Shown here piece after piece: positions 10,941 to 15,354 of a stretch of DNA of 15,354 nt (position 1 is its first letter; each line of letters begins with the position of its first letter). The notes below the pieces were generated by a model, which was not told the DNA's origin, did not search any database, and saw only the letters and a program-made list of their open reading frames with translations. Origin of the DNA: an uncultured Solirubrobacter sp. (lineage in GTDB: Bacteria; Actinomycetota; Thermoleophilia; Solirubrobacterales; Solirubrobacteraceae); assembly GCA_937871635.1 (NCBI GenBank), contig CALMNS010000183.1, forward strand, positions 1 to 15,354, written 5' to 3'. The translations under genes and the position numbers were made by a program.

Positions 10941-13887
10941 GCCACGCCATCGCGCGCACCCGGAACTTCGCGCCGACCGGGAGCCCGGTCACCGCGCCCG
11001 TCAGATACCGCCGGCCATCCGAGGCGACCTCACCGGTCGGGGTCACCGGCACCGCGCCCGGCCTCGGCGGGATCTCAACCGACCCGCGGTAGTTCGGCTC
11101 CGCCGGGTAGGCGATCGCGTTGATCGCCGCCTCCCGCGCCGCGATCTCCGCTGACGTCGATCTCGGCATGTTCCACGTCGCCAGCGGGATGACCTTAGCC
11201 CAGATCCGGTACTCCTTGGACTGCTCCTCCGGGCCGTCCTCAAGCCACCGGTAGCGGCGCCCGTCGGGCAGGTTCCCGGCTGGCTCGAACTCGCTGATCG
11301 GGGTGAAGACTGCCGTCGGATCGGCGACGAGCACGCGAACCCAGTTCGAGAATCCCGAAAGCGTCCCGTCCGCGAGGCGCGCTCGAACTGCGAACCAAGT
11401 CGGCACGTCGACCGGCACCGTGACGGTCGTCTGGCTTACGGCGAGCGCCGCGCCGACCTGCGTGACCCCCGCCTGCCCGGCGGACGACGACGTGTACAGG
11501 AGGTACGGAGAGGCGTGCAACCCCGTCTCAATGTTGTCGGGCCAGTTGAGATCGGCGCGGCCGACGTCGGGGTTTGCAGCCGTATCGAGCTGGACGTTTG
11601 TCGGCTCAGCGAGAACCGGGTCGGCGATCGTGGTCGGCGTCGGTGGTGGCGCAGCAGCGGTCCCGATGGCGTAGGGGACGGTGCCGGTGAACACGGCGGT
11701 CCCCACGCGGGCTGCGACGATCTCATCCGAACCGGCACCGGGGGCCACAAGGTCGAGGACCTGGGCGATCGGATCCTGGTTGAGTTCGTAGCCCCGATCA
11801 AGGCCGGGCAGCGCGAGCAGGCGTGCGCGGGTGGCGAGCAGGTCAGGGCCAACCAGCGACTTGATCTCCGTCTCGGTCAGCAGCGGAGCGGACCCCCGGA
11901 AGGCGCCGACGACGATCTCGCCGTAGAACGGTTCTGTCCCCGCCGCCGCGGGCGTGTGCCGTCCGATCACAAGCTTCGCGTCAGCGATAGGGATCGCCGC
12001 GCTACGAGCGACCGTCCCCGCGATCGCGCGGGCGTGGAGGCCGGTGTCGAAGTTGAAGACGTGGACGGTGATCTCGCCGTTCGGTGGGCTCGTCGCCGGG
12101 GCGACCGGCGCAGCGCGCTTCTGCGCGACGGCGAGGAACCACACACCGGTCGGAACGAGCACGTCCGGGTGCCCCCAGAAGCCGGTGGCGACATCCCCGA
12201 ACTGGAGCCGGCGATCCGTGTTGATCCGCATGAACCGGCTCGGGTCGGTATTGCTCTTCGCTACCGCGATCGGGTGCGCGGCCGGGAGTGTCGCCCCCGC
12301 CGCCGGGGCAGTCTGCCGGGCGAGCAGGATGAACTCCATCGGCTCATCAAGCATGTCCGCGTGCGGCGGGAAGACGAGCACCGAGTTGCTGAAAGTCCGC
12401 GCCTTGGTCGTCCCAGTGTCGGGCGCCGCGCCGGGCGTGTCGTCTGTAGCGATGTTGCTCGTCCCCACGATCGAGTCGATCCGCCAGTCACTGACGGTCG
12501 GGGTGCCGCGCTCGATCTTGAGATCGGCGGACACGGCGGCAGCCCGGGCGGTGTAATTGGCGGTCGGGAAGCTCCGGGCGGCCGCAAGCGCCTTGCGGAA
12601 TCGTGTCCCGTCCGTCGAGTAGTGGAAGAACGCGCTGCGGCCGTCGCTGGTGATGCCGACCTTGATCGCGACGGTCCCGGCCGGGAACGGGATGCTCTGC
12701 GCCCCGGTGTCCGCGTTGCCCTCCTCGACCCGGCAGACGAGCTGGTCAGCCACCTCGCCGGTGACGTTGGAGATCCGCCGCCGGATCTGCGCGCGGGTGG
12801 TCCCGTCGAGGTTCAAGCTGAAGCGGGCGGTGACCTCGCCCTGGTCGGCGATGAGCCCCGGCCACGTCGCCGTGTTCAAGATGACCGCCTCGCCCGGCGC
12901 GAGGTACTTCAGCGGAGTCGAGAGCGTCGACCGCGGCACGGACGGCGACACGCGCAGCCCGGCAACGCCACCGTCGAGGGTGACGTCGCCGCTCTCGTTC
13001 GGCATCGCCGGCTCGGCGGTGCCGGTCATCGGCGCGGAGAGCGTCGACAGCTTCGGAATGACGACTTCCCCGGGTGATGGTGGCGGCGCGTCCGTCCCGC
13101 CGCCCCCGGCCGAAGTGCCCGACGGGGTGATCGCCGCGTCGATCTGCGCGAGGGTCGTATCGCCCGTCCACAGCCCTGTCCGGGCGAAGAAGAACGAGAA
13201 CGTCCCGCTGTTGATCCCGCCCTGCCGGTAGTTGTTGAGCTTGTAGAAGTTGGGGCCGCCGGCGTGCGACGCGATGATCGTCGAGACGTTGTACCTCGAC
13301 GCCACTAGCCGGAGCGGATCGCCGAGCGTCGGGGCGTAGTAGACCTCGATGAAACCCGTGCCGTTCGTCGAGATCTTGATTTTTCTTGCGTACTTGAACG
13401 GCCTGCCCTTCGGCAGGTCGATCCCCCACAGCGTCTGCTCGCGCTCCCCGTCGACGTTCTGCCTCAGCCGCACTGGGTTTGAGCCGCGCGAGAGCTGAAG
13501 AGACGAGTAGCTCGACCCAGTGAACGGGCCGCCGTAGTGCGACTGGACCGTCCACCACCCCCCAAAGACCGGGATGTTCGTTGGGAAGTAGTAGATCGAC
13601 GCGTCCCAGAACGTCCGGTAGCGACCGTTGACGGCGTTGGCGCCATCGCCACCATCGACCCACAGGAAGCTCGGGCTGAGACACTGCGTCCGGCAGACGA
13701 GGCTCCCGCCCGGGTTGGCCTGAAGGTGCGTCCCGTCCGCGCGGTGCTCGAGCCACGTCTCCCCGTCGTCGAGGAGGTCCGTGAAGTCGGGGGTGTCGAA
13801 GATGTTGTGCGTCGGGCCGGCTCCGCCCCAGATCTGGATGGTTGGCCAGTTTCGGCGCTTTGAGCCGTCGAAGAATCGTGATGCCAC
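10933..13887 (-). CDS. Large multidomain tail fibre / depolymerase candidate
   Basis: A 984-aa protein. The frame starts at GTG 13885-13887; a purine run GAAAGGGG lies rather far upstream, so the start is less certain than the frame. Residues 1-252 form an aromatic jelly-roll-like domain (RRNWPTIQIWGG, GWWTVQSHYGGPF, KGRPFKYARKIKIST, GFIEVYYAPTLGD, NFYKLNNYRQGG) that resembles heparinase- or alginate-lyase-type polysaccharide lyases. A Gly/Pro linker (about 253-273) follows. The middle contains a concanavalin/LamG-like region (about 500-700, SNSVLVFPPHAD, FMRINTDRRLQFGDV, VIGRHTP, FYGEIVVGAFRG), then a fibronectin-III-like part (VQLDTAANPDVGRADLNWPD, WFAVRARLADGTLSGFSNWV) and a C-terminal beta domain. 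Position right after baseplate J suggests a receptor-binding or glycan-degrading tail spike. Catalysis is not proven. Confidence 0.75.
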   Translation of the reverse strand: MASRFFDGSKRRNWPTIQIWGGAGPTHNIFDTPDFTDLLDDGETWLEHRADGTHLQANPGGSLVCRTQCLSPSFLWVDGGDGANAVNGRYRTFWDASIYYFPTNIPVFGGWWTVQSHYGGPFTGSSYSSLQLSRGSNPVRLRQNVDGEREQTLWGIDLPKGRPFKYARKIKISTNGTGFIEVYYAPTLGDPLRLVASRYNVSTIIASHAGGPNFYKLNNYRQGGINSGTFSFFFARTGLWTGDTTLAQIDAAITPSGTSAGGGGTDAPPPSPGEVVIPKLSTLSAPMTGTAEPAMPNESGDVTLDGGVAGLRVSPSVPRSTLSTPLKYLAPGEAVILNTATWPGLIADQGEVTARFSLNLDGTTRAQIRRRISNVTGEVADQLVCRVEEGNADTGAQSIPFPAGTVAIKVGITSDGRSAFFHYSTDGTRFRKALAAARSFPTANYTARAAAVSADLKIERGTPTVSDWRIDSIVGTSNIATDDTPGAAPDTGTTKARTFSNSVLVFPPHADMLDEPMEFILLARQTAPAAGATLPAAHPIAVAKSNTDPSRFMRINTDRRLQFGDVATGFWGHPDVLVPTGVWFLAVAQKRAAPVAPATSPPNGEITVHVFNFDTGLHARAIAGTVARSAAIPIADAKLVIGRHTPAAAGTEPFYGEIVVGAFRGSAPLLTETEIKSLVGPDLLATRARLLALPGLDRGYELNQDPIAQVLDLVAPGAGSDEIVAARVGTAVFTGTVPYAIGTAAAPPPTPTTIADPVLAEPTNVQLDTAANPDVGRADLNWPDNIETGLHASPYLLYTSSSAGQAGVTQVGAALAVSQTTVTVPVDVPTWFAVRARLADGTLSGFSNWVRVLVADPTAVFTPISEFEPAGNLPDGRRYRWLEDGPEEQSKEYRIWAKVIPLATWNMPRSTSAEIAAREAAINAIAYPAEPNYRGSVEIPPRPGAVPVTPTGEVASDGRRYLTGAVTGLPVGAKFRVRAMAWHD

Positions 13888-13996
13888 GGGTCAGCAACCC
13901 CTTTCGGAAGAGGCCAAGCGAATGGGCGAAACGGGGGCGCCGAAGAGCGCCTAGAGGCAGCGGCCCGCGCTATGCGGGGTGGCCTGGGCGGGCGGA
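13888..13996. other. Largest gap inside the tail operon, with small hairpins
   Basis: No gene is seen in this 109-base gap between baseplate J and the large fibre. It contains two short hairpins, GGCGC-CGAAGA-GCGCC (13936-13951) and CCCGC-GCTAT-GCGGG (13964-13978). They could attenuate transcription between the baseplate gene and the fibre, but each stem is only five pairs. Confidence 0.4.
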
Positions 13997-15133
13997 TCAG
14001 ACGACGGTGACGACGGCCGGCGCCGCAAGCCGCGGCAACGGCGCCGGACCAGCGAGCATCACGTCAGCGGTGCCGCCGTTGATCGTGAGATCGATGACGG
14101 ACCGCACGTCGTCGACGTTGTCGCACGCCGCGATCAGCTCGTTGCGACGAACGATCGGCTCGTCATGCCACTCCGGAATCCTCGACGTGGCAGGCGGCTG
14201 CCCCCACTCACCTGGATCAAGGGCGCGCGCGACCGCCACCTGCACCCGCGTCTGAACGTCAGCAGGGTCCGCGCCCGGCCAGACCGAGACCGCGACCGTC
14301 ACTGTCACGTCCGTGTATGTCGGGGCGATGATCGACACGATCCAGTTCGGCTCGCGCTCCAACGCGATCTCCGCCGCGGCAAGGTCACGCTCACCCTGCG
14401 GGATCGACTGCCCTGCGATGTCGACGGGGACGAGCGTCACCGCTCGCTCAACCTCCCCGACGGTGCCAGGCACGTAGAGGTCAAGGGCGAGGACCCGGTA
14501 CGCGGTGGGGATGGCGTCGCGGACCAGCGCCGCGAAGTCCTCCGGCTTGGTCGGTCGGCCGATGTGCGCGAACCCTCGCGCCACCCGATCATCGAAGATC
14601 TCGGGCTCTTCCGGATCCCGCCCGTTGAACGTCTGCCCGTTGAGACTGACAGTCTGCACAAACGGGAGGGATCGCAGCAGCGTCAGCGGCCCCGTCAGGC
14701 CCGACCCGGCGGAACCTGCCTCAAGCGCCGCGACCGGCACAACCGCGGCGGCCTGTGCGGCAGTCAGGACGACCGTCTCGGTGACCTCGAGCACGACCTG
14801 CCCTGACGCGAGCTGGGTGCCCGCCTCGATTAGATCCCCCGCTACGACGCCTTCGAGCGTCCAGGTTGTCTCACCCTCGGCGGCTGAGCCCTCCTCGGTG
14901 TAGAGATCAAGGATCGTCCGGCCGAGATACCGGGTGATCTCCCGAGCGACGGACGGAACCATCCGCTCGGTCTGCGCCGCGAACTCCGAGAACGCATCGG
15001 CTTGATGCCACATCGGATGCCCCGGTTGCGGCCGATGCCCCGTGTCCGCCTCGCTGATGTCGAGGGACCGCTCGCGAAGCGCGTCAGGGTCCGCGAGGGC
15101 GCGAGTCTCAAGCTCGATGTACTCGTCGGGCAT
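13997..15133 (-). CDS. Baseplate J/gp47-like protein
   Basis: A 378-aa protein, coupled to the upstream gene by TGATG at 15131-15135. The sequence follows the baseplate J/gp47 layout. The N-terminal helical part (MPDEYIELETRAL, then VAREITRYLGRTILDLYTEE) leads to the beta domain ETTWTLEGVVAGDLIEAGTQL, VVLEVTETVVL, VPVAALEAGSAGSGL. The central part contains DDRVARGFAHIGRPTKPEDF and ALVRDAIPTAYRVLALDLYV, and then YVPGTVGEVERAVTLVPVDI. The C-terminal beta part has DVTVTVAVSVWPGADPADVQ and NVDDVRSVIDLTING. Baseplate J forms the wedge of the contractile-tail baseplate, linking the tail tube to the fibres, so this gene marks the element as myovirus- or tailocin-like. Confidence 0.9.
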   Translation of the reverse strand: MPDEYIELETRALADPDALRERSLDISEADTGHRPQPGHPMWHQADAFSEFAAQTERMVPSVAREITRYLGRTILDLYTEEGSAAEGETTWTLEGVVAGDLIEAGTQLASGQVVLEVTETVVLTAAQAAAVVPVAALEAGSAGSGLTGPLTLLRSLPFVQTVSLNGQTFNGRDPEEPEIFDDRVARGFAHIGRPTKPEDFAALVRDAIPTAYRVLALDLYVPGTVGEVERAVTLVPVDIAGQSIPQGERDLAAAEIALEREPNWIVSIIAPTYTDVTVTVAVSVWPGADPADVQTRVQVAVARALDPGEWGQPPATSRIPEWHDEPIVRRNELIAACDNVDDVRSVIDLTINGGTADVMLAGPAPLPRLAAPAVVTVV

Positions 15134-15354
15134 CAGCCAGCGCCCCGCACACGCACATCGATGTCGCGGACGACACCGTCAAGCTGCTCATCGGTCAGTA
15201 GGTCGATCTCGGGGGCGTGCGGCACGACCGCGGCGCGGACCTCTGCGCCGACGTTGCCGACGGTGAACGCGAGATCCGCAAGGCCAAGTTCCGGCTTGGA
15301 GTCGACCCATCCTGCGGGGGTGTCGAGCAGCATCGCGGCCCGGCCGAGCAGGTC
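15133..15354 (-). CDS. Baseplate gp25/W-like protein, 5' end cut by window edge
   Basis: The frame is open to the right window edge and gives the C-terminal 73 residues of a protein. The visible part (LLGRAAMLLDTPAGWVDSKP, then ELGLADLAF) resembles the gp25/W-type baseplate wedge domain, where a conserved 'L-x-TP-G-x-D-P' region is followed by a G-L-x-D motif. The gene is followed without gap by baseplate J, as W and J are in P2-like phages. Only a fragment is visible, so the family assignment is moderate. An internal ATG at 15331-15333 is probably not the real start, since the frame continues upstream. Confidence 0.55.
   Translation of the reverse strand, partial: DLLGRAAMLLDTPAGWVDSKPELGLADLAFTVGNVGAEVRAAVVPHAPEIDLLTDEQLDGVVRDIDVRVRGAG

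Noticed and set aside
11515..13077. A 520-residue plus-strand frame opposite the large fibre gene
   Set aside because: It is a GC-skew shadow: no start signal, Arg/Asp-rich, and the opposite strand encodes a coherent 984-residue protein.
12746..13897. A 383-residue minus-strand frame overlapping the fibre gene in another phase
   Set aside because: Arg/Gly/His-rich composition is characteristic of an out-of-phase frame; the fibre frame has aromatic, structured sequence.
13936..13978. A rho-independent terminator between baseplate J and the fibre gene
   Set aside because: The two stems are only five pairs each with no T tract; kept only as a note on the gap.
1..15354. tRNA genes, CRISPR arrays, IS elements or an integrase
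   Set aside because: No cloverleaf, regularly spaced repeats, transposase motifs or tyrosine/serine recombinase motifs were seen by reading; short tRNA-like fragments cannot be excluded without a covariance search.

Overview
The window is one end of a temperate, contractile-tailed (myovirus-type) phage or prophage. The sequence is GC-rich throughout, has strong GGAGG-type ribosome-binding sites and many ATGA, GTGA and TGATG gene overlaps, which points to a high-GC actinobacterial host. I cannot name the host. No capsid, terminase, portal or integrase gene lies inside the window, so a headless contractile particle (tailocin) cannot be excluded from this sequence alone.

Positions 1-2046 (minus strand) hold a tightly packed operon. 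It begins with a small Cro/XRE-type regulator and continues through six small proteins of unknown function, two of them with zinc-ribbon-like cysteine sets and one a small membrane protein. Consecutive genes are joined by 4-base overlaps except at the last junction. Its promoter at about 2048-2082 would give a nearly leaderless mRNA and is surrounded by small dyads.

Positions 2142-3911 (plus strand) hold the only divergent genes: a second XRE regulator with a related recognition helix, a membrane-anchored DUF4352-like protein, and a small cysteine-motif protein with a C-terminal hydrophobic tail. This looks like the immunity or lysogeny side of the genetic switch plus candidate lysogenic-conversion genes. 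A 339-base spacer (2517-2855) separates the regulator from the DUF4352 gene; a possible 67-aa minus-strand gene overlaps its left part. A large hairpin at 3955-3989 closes this unit and also faces the end of the late operon.

Positions 4050-15354 (minus strand) form one long late operon read from right to left. In transcription order it has a baseplate gp25/W-like protein (cut by the window edge), baseplate J, a 984-aa multidomain tail fibre or depolymerase candidate, a 79-aa protein, a beta-rich tail fibre, a GH5-family glycoside hydrolase, a tail-protein-I-like baseplate protein, another short fibre, a lysis region, and four small genes. The lysis region has a 61-aa helical protein, two single-TM proteins, an M15-like peptidase, a type-2 amidase and a two-TM holin. 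The four small genes end at the 3955-3989 hairpin.

The most noteworthy points are: a GH5 glycanase and a lyase-like jelly-roll fibre in the tail cassette; a 38-bp repeat encoding a GPALEQDGET peptide shared by two separate tail genes; tandem overlapping lysins that both carry N-terminal helical regions; and a compact switch made of two related XRE regulators around a leaderless promoter.
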